Part shown: piece by piece, positions 6,290 to 15,227 of the stretch
Layout: each line of letters opens with the position of its first letter
Position numbering within the stretch: the first letter of the stretch is position 1
Source of the DNA: a virus
Virus record (IMG/VR): IMGVR_UViG_3300010885_022570
Coordinates: 1-32,640 of that record
DNA length: 32,640 nucleotides
Strand: one strand, 5' to 3'
Program-made: the position numbers and the translations under genes
The notes under the pieces: model-generated
What the model saw: the letters and a program-made list of their open reading frames with translations, nothing else
Database searches by the model: none
Told to the model about the DNA's origin: nothing

Positions 6290-9200
6290 ATGCCAATTAT
6301 TAAAGCCAGGTCAAGTTCCCTATCAGGATCGTTGGACCTTCGTGGAACTCCTACGGCGCCAACCGCGTCACAGTCAGTACACACAACCCAAGTTGCTACA
6401 ACAGCCTATGTTGGAACAGCCGTAACAAATTTAATTAACTCTGCTCCTTCAGTACTAGACACACTATCTGAATTAGCAAGTGCGATTAACAATGATGCAA
6501 GTTTTACATCAACAGTCACTACAGCACTAGCTGGTAAACTGGCCAAAGCCGGCGACACAATGTCAGGTTTCTTGGTATTGAATGCTGATCCAGTTGCCAA
6601 CTTAGGTGCTACAACCAAGCAATATGTTGATTCGTTGATCAATGGAATTACAATTAATAGTACAGACGATGTACCAGAAGGTTCAAATAACCTATACTAC
6701 TTGACAACTCGTGTTCGTGGTGATATTTCATTGTCAAGCAATAACACCAGTGTTTTAGACTATAACAGTACAACTGGTGCGTTCACATACTCACATCCAA
6801 CAAGTGATGGCGTATTAGAAGGTACTACAAATGTATATTTTACCAATGCAAGAGCTAGAACAGCAGTTAGTTTAACAACCGACGACAACAGTATTTTAAC
6901 ATACAGCAGTAGTACTGGTGGATTTACTTTTGCTAAACCAGACACAGATAAAGTAGCAGAAGGTTCAACCCACTTATACTTTACAACAGCCCGTGCTCGT
7001 GCAAGTGTAAGCAATGGTTCCAATATTGCTTATGATTCAGCTACTGGTATTATCAGTACACAAGCCGCAGTTTGGTCAGTTAACGGACAAAACCACACAG
7101 TGGTATTGACAACTTCTGACATCGCCGAAGGTACAAATTTATATTATACAGATACAAGAGCCCGTGCCGCAGTAAGTTTAACAACTGGCAACTCTAATCT
7201 TTTAGCCTATAACGCAACAACCGGTATTTTCACATTTGTAGTACCAACTACAACTGATATCGCTGAAGGTACAAATTTATATTATACAAACACAAGAGCC
7301 AGAGCCGCAATCAGTGCAACAGGTTGGGATAGACTAAGTTATACTGCTGGAACAGGTGTTATCAATATTACTGCTCCAAACACAACCAATGTTGCAGAAG
7401 ATCCAGCCGCGACAGTATCAAGTGGTACCATGTATTTCACTAACGCTCGTGTCAAGGCCGCAATCAGTGCAGTTGATGCAGGTGGTGATGGTAGTTTTGC
7501 ATATGACTCTGCAACTGGTGCATTTACTTACACAGGTCCAAGTGATGCTGAAGTTCGCGCACACTTTAGTGCCGCAACAAGTGGAACTGGTTGGGGTGGA
7601 TTGACATATGACTCAGCAACTGGTGTTAATACATTTGCCAAAGTAACAGATGCAAATATTCGTCAAGCATTGAGCGCCGCAACAAGTGGTACTGGCTTTG
7701 GTGGATTGACATATGACTCAGCAACTGGTGTAGTTACATTTGCCAAAGTCACAGCCGCTGATGTTCGTGGCAATTTAAGTGCTACAACAGCTTCAGGTGC
7801 CACATATGACTCAGCAACTGGTGTTATTGCATTGGCTAACATTCCAAATGCAAGTTTGACAAACAGCAAAGTTACACTTAACACACATGATGTTTCATTG
7901 GGTGGTAGTTTAACATTAAATGCTGATGACATTGCTGAAGCTGTTGGTGGAACCAACAAGTACTTGACAGATGCACGATGGGATACAAGACTTGCTACTA
8001 AGACAACAACCAATCTTGCAGAAGGTACTAACTTATATTATACAACAGCTAGATTTGATACACAATTAGCCACTAAGACAACAACCAATCTTGCAGAAGG
8101 CACTAACCTGTACTACACAAATGCTCGTGCCAGAGCCGCATTAGTTGGTGGAACTGGTGTATCATACAATACTAGCACTGGCGAAATTGCAATTGGACAG
8201 GCTGTAGAGACATCAAGCAATGTTACTTTTGGTAATGTTACAGTTGGTGGTGATTTGACAGTTAACGGTACAATGACTGCTGTAAATTCAACAGTTGTTA
8301 CAATTGCTGATAAAAATATCACACTTGGTGCAGGTGCCGCAGATGCGTCAGCCGCTAACGGTGCTGGTATTACAGTAGATGGCGCAGGCGCAACAATTAC
8401 CTATGTTTCAAGTTCAGACAAATGGGCATTGAACAAAGGCTTGACTGTAGCAGGTGACTTGAGTATTACTGGTGGACTGGCCGCACCAAGCTTTACTGGT
8501 GACTTAAACGGTAGCGTATCGGGTGCGTCAGGTACATTTAGTTCGTTGATTAACGGACGAGTTGTATTTGCTGGATCTGCAGGCCTATTAAGTTCTGATT
8601 CAGATCTAACATTTTTAACTGACACACTAACTGCTACAAAAATAGTTGGCACAACAAGTGTTTCTACTGCTAGTTTGACAGCAAGCTCATTGACAAGCGG
8701 TCGTGTTACATTTGCTGGCACAGCTGGACTACTAAGCGATAATGCTGGTTTGACATTTGCCGCAGGTGTATTAACATCTACAGTTGGTTTTGCTGGTGCA
8801 TTGACAGGTAATGTTACAGGTAACCTGACTGGTAATGTAACTGGACAAGTTAGTGATATTAGTAATCACAACACAAGTCAATTAGCAGAAGATCCAGCCG
8901 CGACAGTATCAAGTGGCACCATGTACTTTACACAGGCCCGTGCCCGTAGTACTTTAAGTGTAGTTGATGCAGGTGGTGATGGCAGTTTTGCATATGACTC
9001 TGCAACTGGTGCATTTACTTACACAGGTCCAAGTCCAACTGAAGTTCGCGCACACTTTAGTGCCACAGCAAGTGGAACTGGTTGGGGCGATTTGACTTAT
9101 GCCGCAGGTGTATTCACATACGCAAAAGTAACAGATGCAAACATTCGTCAAGCAGTGAGCGCAACAACAGTAAGTGGTGTAACTTATAGTTCATCAACTG

Positions 9201-10231
9201 GTGTTATTGCACTAGCCGCTATTCCAAATAGCAGTTTGACAAACAGCAAAGTTACAATTAACACACATGATGTTTCATTGGGTACTAGCTTGGTATTGAA
9301 CACAGATGATGTACAAGAACTTGGTTCACCAACCAACAAGTACTTCACTGACACTCGTGCTAGAAATGCTATTAGTTTGACCACAAGCAAAAACACAGTA
9401 TTGTCATACAATGCCACAACTGGTGTATTTGTATTTGACTTGGCCCATACAACAACTGATGATGTTGCAGAAGGTGCAACCAACAAGTACTACACTGACA
9501 CTCGTGCAAGAGCCGCTATCAGTAACGGTGCCAACATTGACTATGACAACACAACAGGCGTTGTCAGCACACAGGCCGCTGTATGGTCAGTCAACGGACA
9601 AAACCACACAGTTGTTCTATCAAGTGATGACATTTCTGATCTTGGTCGTACAAACAAATGGTTTACAAATGCTCAGGCTCGTGCCGCAATTACATTAACA
9701 TCAAATGATACTAATGTATTAAGCTACAACGGTGGTACTGGTGTATTCACATACGCAAAACCAAATACTGATGCAGTTGCAGAAGGTTCAACTAACCTGT
9801 ACTATACCAATGCAAGAGCAGATGCTCGTATTGCAGCCGCAAGTATTAATGCATTGGCCGACGTTGACACAACAGTTGGTTTATCTGATGGTTACACACT
9901 GGTTTGGTCTGCCGCAGGAAGCAAGTTTGTTCCACAGAACATTGCTACTTCAAGTACATCATTGAACTTTACCGGTGATGGCACAACATTAAGTTACAGT
10001 ACTGGTGTTTTAGTAAGCTCAATTGACAATACACAAGTGTATGTCAACGGTTTAATCCAAGCACCTACATACTCTTATAGTATTTCTACTACAAGTGGTA
10101 TAACAAGTATTGTATTAACTGAAGCTCCGGAACAAGACGATTATATCTATATTCGCGTAAGTTCAGTCTCTGGCTTGACAGCTGGTGGTGTTCTAAATGA
10201 GTCTAGTACAATCGACGGTGGTACATACTAA
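6290..10231 (+). CDS. Giant repeat-rich fibre-like virion protein
   Basis: A 1313-residue protein built of about fourteen repeats of the form EGTNLYYTNARARAA followed by a YxSxTGxFTY-type strand. These repeats are common in long beta-helical fibre proteins of aquatic phages. Residues 1-130 contain 'TTKQYVDS', a frequent fibre element. The last 110 residues carry a VNGLIQAPTYSY...EAPEQDDYIYIRV module shared with the 388-residue protein upstream, and the protein ends in IDGGTY. Large stretches are duplicated within the gene almost identically at DNA level (see findings). A ribosome site AAGAGG precedes ATG 6290. Probably a trimeric tail-associated fibre or whisker. No enzymatic motif seen. Confidence 0.8.
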   Translation: MPIIKARSSSLSGSLDLRGTPTAPTASQSVHTTQVATTAYVGTAVTNLINSAPSVLDTLSELASAINNDASFTSTVTTALAGKLAKAGDTMSGFLVLNADPVANLGATTKQYVDSLINGITINSTDDVPEGSNNLYYLTTRVRGDISLSSNNTSVLDYNSTTGAFTYSHPTSDGVLEGTTNVYFTNARARTAVSLTTDDNSILTYSSSTGGFTFAKPDTDKVAEGSTHLYFTTARARASVSNGSNIAYDSATGIISTQAAVWSVNGQNHTVVLTTSDIAEGTNLYYTDTRARAAVSLTTGNSNLLAYNATTGIFTFVVPTTTDIAEGTNLYYTNTRARAAISATGWDRLSYTAGTGVINITAPNTTNVAEDPAATVSSGTMYFTNARVKAAISAVDAGGDGSFAYDSATGAFTYTGPSDAEVRAHFSAATSGTGWGGLTYDSATGVNTFAKVTDANIRQALSAATSGTGFGGLTYDSATGVVTFAKVTAADVRGNLSATTASGATYDSATGVIALANIPNASLTNSKVTLNTHDVSLGGSLTLNADDIAEAVGGTNKYLTDARWDTRLATKTTTNLAEGTNLYYTTARFDTQLATKTTTNLAEGTNLYYTNARARAALVGGTGVSYNTSTGEIAIGQAVETSSNVTFGNVTVGGDLTVNGTMTAVNSTVVTIADKNITLGAGAADASAANGAGITVDGAGATITYVSSSDKWALNKGLTVAGDLSITGGLAAPSFTGDLNGSVSGASGTFSSLINGRVVFAGSAGLLSSDSDLTFLTDTLTATKIVGTTSVSTASLTASSLTSGRVTFAGTAGLLSDNAGLTFAAGVLTSTVGFAGALTGNVTGNLTGNVTGQVSDISNHNTSQLAEDPAATVSSGTMYFTQARARSTLSVVDAGGDGSFAYDSATGAFTYTGPSPTEVRAHFSATASGTGWGDLTYAAGVFTYAKVTDANIRQAVSATTVSGVTYSSSTGVIALAAIPNSSLTNSKVTINTHDVSLGTSLVLNTDDVQELGSPTNKYFTDTRARNAISLTTSKNTVLSYNATTGVFVFDLAHTTTDDVAEGATNKYYTDTRARAAISNGANIDYDNTTGVVSTQAAVWSVNGQNHTVVLSSDDISDLGRTNKWFTNAQARAAITLTSNDTNVLSYNGGTGVFTYAKPNTDAVAEGSTNLYYTNARADARIAAASINALADVDTTVGLSDGYTLVWSAAGSKFVPQNIATSSTSLNFTGDGTTLSYSTGVLVSSIDNTQVYVNGLIQAPTYSYSISTTSGITSIVLTEAPEQDDYIYIRVSSVSGLTAGGVLNESSTIDGGTY
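7395..9345 (+). repeat. Long internal direct repeats in the fibre gene
   Basis: The block beginning at about 7395 (gcagaagatccagccgcgac) recurs at about 8887 with very few differences for roughly 180 bases. Related blocks continue in the same order to about 7970 and 9345. A separate tandem copy of about 66 bases lies at 7998-8118. Long runs of identical codons, not just identical residues, point to recent duplication or continuing recombination inside the gene. Confidence 0.8.
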
Positions 10232-10262
10232 TCTAATTTAGAATCTAAATTGGTTGAGTAAA

Positions 10263-10292
10263 AGGGAGGGCATAGGAAACTATGCCTTTCCT
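10263..10292 (+). terminator. 13-bp hairpin with GAAA loop, likely terminator/insulator
   Basis: AGGGAGGGCATAG (10263-10275), loop GAAA (10276-10279) and CTATGCCTTTCCT (10280-10292) pair over 13 positions, two of them G-U. The hairpin ends one base before the late motif CTAAATA (10294-10300). There is no long T run after it, so termination strength is uncertain. It may instead be a 3'-end stabiliser for the fibre mRNA. Confidence 0.7.
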
Positions 10293-10293
10293 G

Positions 10294-10300
10294 CTAAATA
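10294..10300 (+). promoter_or_regulatory. Late promoter motif CTAAATA
   Basis: A perfect CTAAATA, the late promoter type of T4-like aquatic phages (T4 itself uses TATAAATA). It is placed 34 bases before ATG 10334 and directly after a strong hairpin. Confidence 0.75.
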
Positions 10301-10333
10301 CTGCGTCAAATTGACTTTGAGGTAAGAGTATAA

Positions 10334-10834
10334 ATGCCAATATTTCGCGGTAGAAATTTAGTAAGTGCAATCTCAGACTATAAAGATAGTGCAAGAGTTG
10401 TGCTTCGTTCCCCTATTGACCTGGCCAATTCTGTTTTTACAATTGACGGAGTGACACTGAACGATAAAGATAGGGTATTGTTGGCTGGCCAAAGTCCAGC
10501 AACTACCAACGGAATTTATACCTGGTCGGCCAGCACTAATAAACTCACAAGATCAAAGGACGCAGATAGTAGCGTAGAGTTGACTTCCGGCGCCAAAGTG
10601 TATGTGGAAGAAGGAACTATTAACGAAAAAACAACATGGACTGTGATCACTGCAGGAAATTTTACAATTGGCACATCAAGTATTGTATTTGCCAAAGAAA
10701 GCAGAATTGGTCCAGTTGATTTATCTGGAGCCTACGGCGCTTCTACCAAAACCCTAACAATAACATTAAACGAGTCCGGCCAAATTGACTCAATCGCCCA
10801 ATCAGACATAGCTCTCGATGGCGGCGAATTCTAA
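10334..10834 (+). CDS. Short fibre-associated virion protein
   Basis: A 166-residue protein. Residues 18-120 match a module I know from many phage tail fibres: 'IDGVTLNDKDRVLLAGQ', 'ATTNGIYTW', 'TRSKDADSSVELTSGAKVYVEEG', then a TTWT...IGTSSIVF strand pair. In other phages this module is part of larger fibre proteins, so here it may be a stand-alone subunit. It ends in ALDGGEF, resembling the IDGGTY end of the preceding giant fibre protein. GAGG at 10319-10322 precedes the ATG. It sits alone in its own transcription unit between two late motifs. Probably a fibre-tip or connector protein. Confidence 0.68.
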   Translation: MPIFRGRNLVSAISDYKDSARVVLRSPIDLANSVFTIDGVTLNDKDRVLLAGQSPATTNGIYTWSASTNKLTRSKDADSSVELTSGAKVYVEEGTINEKTTWTVITAGNFTIGTSSIVFAKESRIGPVDLSGAYGASTKTLTITLNESGQIDSIAQSDIALDGGEF

Positions 10835-10857
10835 AATATTCAAGTACTACCACTGAT

Positions 10858-10917
10858 TATTGGTTGGTCCTGGTAAATAGCTTTGGAAAGAATGGACGAA
10901 ACCCATCAATAGACCAA
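10858..10917 (+). promoter_or_regulatory. Late promoter motif within a long inverted repeat
   Basis: GGTAAATAG contains the late motif TAAATA at 10874-10879, about 60 bases before ATG 10938. TTGGTC (10864-10869) can pair with GACCAA (10912-10917), which lies just before the ribosome site GGGAG (10921-10925). An alternative pairing of 10858-10867 with 10903-10911 also exists. The promoter would lie in the loop, as at gp13, but the stems are short and the loop long. The promoter is fairly likely, the structure doubtful. Confidence 0.6.
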
Positions 10918-10937
10918 AAAGGGAGTAGATACTCAAA

Positions 10938-13900
10938 ATGGCCAATCAAATCATTTTAAAGCGTAGTTCACAGGCGAGCAAAGTTCCAACAACAGCTCAA
11001 CTAGAATTAGGCGAAATTGCTATCAACACATATGACGGCAGAATTTTCATCAAGAAAAACAACGGAGCAACATCAGTTGTTGAAATTGGTGGTGTAACAA
11101 CCGTCAACACATACGGCGGCGCAGTAGTTCTAAATGCAGATGATGTATTAGAAAAAGCATCATCGCCAAATAATTTATATTTCACTAATGCTCGTGCAAG
11201 AGCCGCATTAAGTGGAACAGGTAGCATCAGCTACAGCTCATCAACTGGTGTTATCACAACTACCCAGTCAATCACAACTGCCGCTACACCAACATTTGCT
11301 GGTTTAACATTGACCGGCAACATGGGTATCACTGGTAACATTACACCAAGTGCAAGCAACACCTATAGCCTAGGTACTGCTTCATATCCGTGGAAAGACG
11401 TGTTTGTTGGTCCAGGTACATTGTATGTTAACGGCAAAGCAGTTATTCAGGACACATCAGGTACAATGACTTTCAGTACTGACACTGACCAAAACATGCG
11501 TATTACCACAGCTGGTACTGGTGTTTTACAATTGGGTTCAAGTACAACATTAACAGCAGTAAGCGGTACTTTACAAATTCAAAGCGGTAAGAATGTCACT
11601 GACAGCGCAGGCGTAGCAGTTTCGTTTGGTAATGCCATTAACATGAACACTGCCAAAATTATTGGCCTAGGTACTCCAAGTGCCAATACAGATGCCGCAA
11701 CAAAAGGTTATGTTGATAGTACAGTTGGCGCATTAAGCACAAGCAGTATCACACAAGGTAACTCAAGTGTTTCAGTAGTTGACACAGGAACAGGTTCAAT
11801 TACACTGACAGCAGATGGTTCAACAGCCATGACCGCTGATGCAACTGGTGTTACAATTTCAGGCAACTTGACAGTCAACGGAACAACAACCACAGTCAAT
11901 TCAAATACAATTAACTTAGCTGACAACATTATCACATTAAACAGTGATTGGACTGGCTCAGCCTCACAAAATGCTGGTGTTGAAGTCAATCGAGGTGATG
12001 ATTCCAAGGTATCATTGCGTTGGAATGAAGGTTCGGACATTTGGCAATTTACAAATGATGGCGCAACATACTATCCAATGGCAGTCAATACAGATGGATT
12101 GGCAGAAGGTAGTACAAACCAATACCATACAACCACTCGTGCTAGAGCCGCATTGAGTGCAACAACAGCAACTGGTGTTAGCTACAGTAGTGCAACAGGT
12201 GTAATCAGCTTGGGTTCTATCCCAAATACTGCATTGGCAAACAACAGCATCACTATCAATGGAACAGCAACAGCATTGGGTGGAACTCGTACATTGACAA
12301 CTAGCGATGTTGCCGAAGGTACAAGCTTATACTATACTGATACTCGTGCTAGAGCCGCACTCAGCGCAACAACTGCAACAGGCGTTGCATACAACAGCTC
12401 AACAGGTGTTATTTCTTTAGCCAGCGTTCCAAACTCATCGTTGACAAACAGCTCAGTCACAATTGGTTCAACTGCTCTAAGCTTAGGTGCAACATCAACT
12501 GTGTTTGCTGGCCTAACAAGTGTAACATCAACAAGTTTTGTTGGTGCGCTAACTGGTAATGCTACAACAGCTACTACATTGGCAACAGCCCGTACAATTA
12601 ACGGTGTAAGTTTTGATGGTAGCGCGGCAGTTACAGTTCATACAGCAGGTACAGGTATCAGCGTAAGTGGTACAAGTGTTGCAATTGATACTGCTGTAAC
12701 AGTTGATAAAACAACTACTCAGACTTTGACCAACAAAACATTAACAAGCCCAACAATCAACGGTGCAACAATTGGTGGTCATTTGCTTCCAAGCACTGAT
12801 GTTACATACAACTTGGGTAGTGCAACCTACAGATTCAAAGATCTATTCTTAAGCGGCAACACAATTCAACTTGGTACTGCAACAATCTCTGCCAGTGGCA
12901 GTGGTGTTGGTATGTCAAGCTTGGCACTAACTGGTGCAACAAGCGGTACTGTTACATTAACTCCTCCGGCAGTGGCAGGCACAACAGCAATTAGTATTCC
13001 AGCAACAAATGGAACATTGGTAACAACAGGCGACACAGGTACTGTTACAAGCACAATGATTGCCGACGGTACAATTGTCAACGGTGACATTAGTGCCAGC
13101 GCCGCAATTGCCTACAGCAAATTGGCACTAACTGGTGCAATTTTAAATGCTGACTTAGCTGGTAGTATTGCTACAAGCAAGATCACTGGTTTAGCTACAT
13201 CTGCTACAACAGATACAACTAATGCAAGTAACATTACTAGCGGTACATTACCAAATGCTCGTTTAGTAAGTGTTCCAAACAGCGCATTGGCAAACAGCTC
13301 AGTAACAGTTGGTACAACAGCAATTGCATTGGGTGCAAGCTCAACAACATTGGCTGGTTTAACTAGTGTTACATCAACTGGCTTTACTGGTGCTTTGACA
13401 GGTAATGCAGACACAGCAACAGCATTAGCAACAGGTAGAACTATTGCTTTAACTGGCGATGTCACATACACTAGCCCATCATTTACTGGTGCTGGCAATG
13501 TAACAGCGGCAGCTACACTGGCCACAGTCAACAGTAATACTGGTGCATTTGGTTCAGCAACGGCTATTCCAGTAATCACAGTCAACGGCAAGGGTTTAAT
13601 TACTGCAATTTCAACAACAGCAGTTTCTATTCCAAGTGGCGCTTTAACATTCACTGGTGATGTAACAGGTTCAGGTACAACTGGTAGTTCAACAGCATTG
13701 ACAATTGCCACCGGCGCAGTTACAAATGTCAAACTAGCAAACAGTTCTGTTACAGTCACAGCTGGTACAGGCATGTCAGGTGGCGGTGCAGTGGCATTAG
13801 GTAGCACAATTACATTGACCAATGCTGGTGTAACAAGTATCGTTGCTGGTACAGGTATTAGCGTAAGTGGTGCAACAGGTGCAGTTACAGTTACCAACAG

Positions 13901-14390
13901 TATCACAAACAACAACCAGTTGACAAACGGTTCTGGCTATGTTACATCAAGCGTCTTGGCAAGTACACACACTGGTGCATTGTCCACAAGTAGTGCTTGT
14001 GCAACAGGTGCTTTGACAGTTACTGGTGCTATTACAGCTACTGGTGAAGTTACAGCTTACTACTCAGACATTAACTTGAAGAAGGACATTGTAGAAATTA
14101 CAGATCCTATTGCCAAGGTAATGAGCTTGCGTGGTGTTACTTTCCGTCCAAATGATACAGCGTTGGCCTTGGGCATTGTTGACAAAGAAGAAGTTGGTGT
14201 TATTGCTCAAGAAGTTGAAGCAGTATTACCACAGCTTGTATCAGCCAGTGCATTTGAAGGTTATAAAACTGTTAAGTATGAGAAGTTGACAGCATTGTTG
14301 CTCGAAGCAATTAAAGCCCAACAGCTACAACTTGATGCCTTAACAGCTCAAATTGCTAAGTTAGGCGGTTCGGCTACAACCGAACTTTAA
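10938..14390 (+). CDS. Long tail fibre with C-terminal S74 chaperone domain
   Basis: A 1150-residue fibre. Residues 1-50 (QIILKRSSQASKVPTTAQL...GEIAINTYDGRIFIKKNNG in parts) form the N-terminal module typical of phage tail fibres. The middle is Thr/Ser/Gly-rich beta-repeat sequence, including three LYFTNARARAALS-type repeats shared with the 1313-residue protein. Residues about 1043-1150 start with SDINLKKDI and contain GVIAQEVEAVLPQLV and KTVKYEKLTALLLEAIKAQ. This is the intramolecular chaperone of endosialidase (peptidase S74) domain, which trimerises the fibre and then cuts itself off, most likely before Ser1043. The start follows GGGAG. Likely the receptor-binding or side fibre. Confidence 0.88.
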   Translation: MANQIILKRSSQASKVPTTAQLELGEIAINTYDGRIFIKKNNGATSVVEIGGVTTVNTYGGAVVLNADDVLEKASSPNNLYFTNARARAALSGTGSISYSSSTGVITTTQSITTAATPTFAGLTLTGNMGITGNITPSASNTYSLGTASYPWKDVFVGPGTLYVNGKAVIQDTSGTMTFSTDTDQNMRITTAGTGVLQLGSSTTLTAVSGTLQIQSGKNVTDSAGVAVSFGNAINMNTAKIIGLGTPSANTDAATKGYVDSTVGALSTSSITQGNSSVSVVDTGTGSITLTADGSTAMTADATGVTISGNLTVNGTTTTVNSNTINLADNIITLNSDWTGSASQNAGVEVNRGDDSKVSLRWNEGSDIWQFTNDGATYYPMAVNTDGLAEGSTNQYHTTTRARAALSATTATGVSYSSATGVISLGSIPNTALANNSITINGTATALGGTRTLTTSDVAEGTSLYYTDTRARAALSATTATGVAYNSSTGVISLASVPNSSLTNSSVTIGSTALSLGATSTVFAGLTSVTSTSFVGALTGNATTATTLATARTINGVSFDGSAAVTVHTAGTGISVSGTSVAIDTAVTVDKTTTQTLTNKTLTSPTINGATIGGHLLPSTDVTYNLGSATYRFKDLFLSGNTIQLGTATISASGSGVGMSSLALTGATSGTVTLTPPAVAGTTAISIPATNGTLVTTGDTGTVTSTMIADGTIVNGDISASAAIAYSKLALTGAILNADLAGSIATSKITGLATSATTDTTNASNITSGTLPNARLVSVPNSALANSSVTVGTTAIALGASSTTLAGLTSVTSTGFTGALTGNADTATALATGRTIALTGDVTYTSPSFTGAGNVTAAATLATVNSNTGAFGSATAIPVITVNGKGLITAISTTAVSIPSGALTFTGDVTGSGTTGSSTALTIATGAVTNVKLANSSVTVTAGTGMSGGGAVALGSTITLTNAGVTSIVAGTGISVSGATGAVTVTNSITNNNQLTNGSGYVTSSVLASTHTGALSTSSACATGALTVTGAITATGEVTAYYSDINLKKDIVEITDPIAKVMSLRGVTFRPNDTALALGIVDKEEVGVIAQEVEAVLPQLVSASAFEGYKTVKYEKLTALLLEAIKAQQLQLDALTAQIAKLGGSATTEL

Positions 14391-14406
14391 GCTCTGGTAA
14401 CTAGCA

Positions 14407-14420
14407 AAGGAGATATACAT
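14407..14420 (+). promoter_or_regulatory. Strong ribosome site resembling the T7 gene 10 leader
   Basis: AAGGAGATATACAT precedes ATG 14422 by one base. The same 14 bases stand before the T7 capsid gene start. It suggests a high translation rate for the small protein that follows. Shared ancestry is not implied. Confidence 0.7.
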
Positions 14421-14421
14421 T

Positions 14422-14613
14422 ATGGCAATCCTTCCAGCAACTGGATCGGCAATGACTTTTACTAATGTCAAAAAGGGCTACAGCAATGCGGCCCCAGGCG
14501 CAGGCTCAAATACCGCATTACGCGGTACACTTGGCGCTTACATTAGTATCAGTACAGGTGCCGTTAGTTTAAGTTCTACATTTGGCGGTCGAAGTACACC
14601 TTATGCAACTTAA
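14422..14613 (+). CDS. Small virion-associated protein, 63 residues
   Basis: A 63-residue Ala/Ser/Gly/Thr-rich protein (MAILPATGSAMTFTN at the start, SSTFGGRSTPYAT at the end). It resembles the 'LPxSGxISxxxV...' short proteins or modules that accompany tail fibres in aquatic T4-like phages, but the match is loose. It follows the S74 fibre by 31 bases, has a very strong ribosome site and is closed by a terminator, so it is probably made in quantity as a fibre-associated or decoration protein. No cysteines, membrane segment or catalytic motif are seen. Confidence 0.72.
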   Translation: MAILPATGSAMTFTNVKKGYSNAAPGAGSNTALRGTLGAYISISTGAVSLSSTFGGRSTPYAT

Positions 14614-14625
14614 TCGTTGATAAAC

Positions 14626-14655
14626 AAAGAAAGGGCGGCAACGCCCTTTCTTTTT
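14626..14655 (+). terminator. Rho-independent terminator after the fibre operon
   Basis: AAAGAAAGGGCG (14626-14637), loop GCAA and CGCCCTTTCTTT (14642-14653) form a perfect 12-bp stem followed by TT. GCAA is a stable GNRA loop. Confidence 0.93.
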
Positions 14656-14711
14656 GGTTATGATTTCAGAAAATATTTTGATACATAGTAAGTTATTAAA
14701 GGAGTTTACCC

Positions 14712-15224
14712 ATGCAACTATCACAAGTTGAAGTTCTAGCCAGTTCTAGAGCGTTATTGAAGAATGTACCATTCCGTACCAAATTTGAAAGAGAAAACTT
14801 TCTATATGGATCGGCCAGTGGTCCAAGACTATTGGTTATTCTTTGCCAAGAAATTGAAGCGTTGAATAATTTGTTCGAGCAAACCAGCAATGAAGACGAA
14901 CTAGCGTCAGTGCTAAATGAAATGAATATCATTCTAGAAAAAATTAATGAACTAAAGGCTGAAATTGGCACAGATATTGAAACAGCCTTGGAAAATGCAG
15001 AACCTGAATTCTGGGTAGAAGCATTGGCCAGAAAAGCCGCAATTGAAGCATTGACACAAAAGTTTAGTTTTGATAATATGGAACAGATGTTAAAATTACC
15101 AGCTGAACTGTATGAAGAAACAATTACCAAGTGCCAAAGTTTTCTTAATGTAATTAATAAGACCACCAGGTTAGCAGAACGCAAGGCAAATTTATCTAAT
15201 GTGCCAAGTGACGTGGGCGAATAA
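14712..15224 (+). CDS. Unknown helical protein, 170 residues
   Basis: I do not recognise this protein. It is 170 residues, acidic and predicted nearly all helical, with a heptad-like stretch at about residues 45-85 (EIEALNNLFEQTSNEDELAS). It has no cysteine cluster, membrane segment or known enzyme motif. ATG 14712 has a good ribosome site (AAAGGAG, 14699-14705). It lies after a terminator, so it needs its own promoter, but I see neither a TAAATA motif nor a convincing sigma70 promoter in the 56-base gap. The next gene, a glycosyltransferase-like ORF, starts three bases after its stop, so the two are probably co-translated. Confidence 0.75.
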   Translation: MQLSQVEVLASSRALLKNVPFRTKFERENFLYGSASGPRLLVILCQEIEALNNLFEQTSNEDELASVLNEMNIILEKINELKAEIGTDIETALENAEPEFWVEALARKAAIEALTQKFSFDNMEQMLKLPAELYEETITKCQSFLNVINKTTRLAERKANLSNVPSDVGE

Positions 15225-15227
15225 AAC

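Noticed and set aside
13112-13915. Long minus-strand ORF (267 codons) opposite the S74 fibre, and similar ones opposite other repeat-rich genes such as 437-1033
   Set aside because: Shadow frames of low-complexity Thr/Ala/Gly codons on the real gene; no ribosome site and no recognisable protein.
14407-14424. Cloning-vector contamination because of the T7 gene 10-like ribosome site
   Set aside because: Only 14 bases match, the flanks are unlike vectors, and the gene after it fits the phage.
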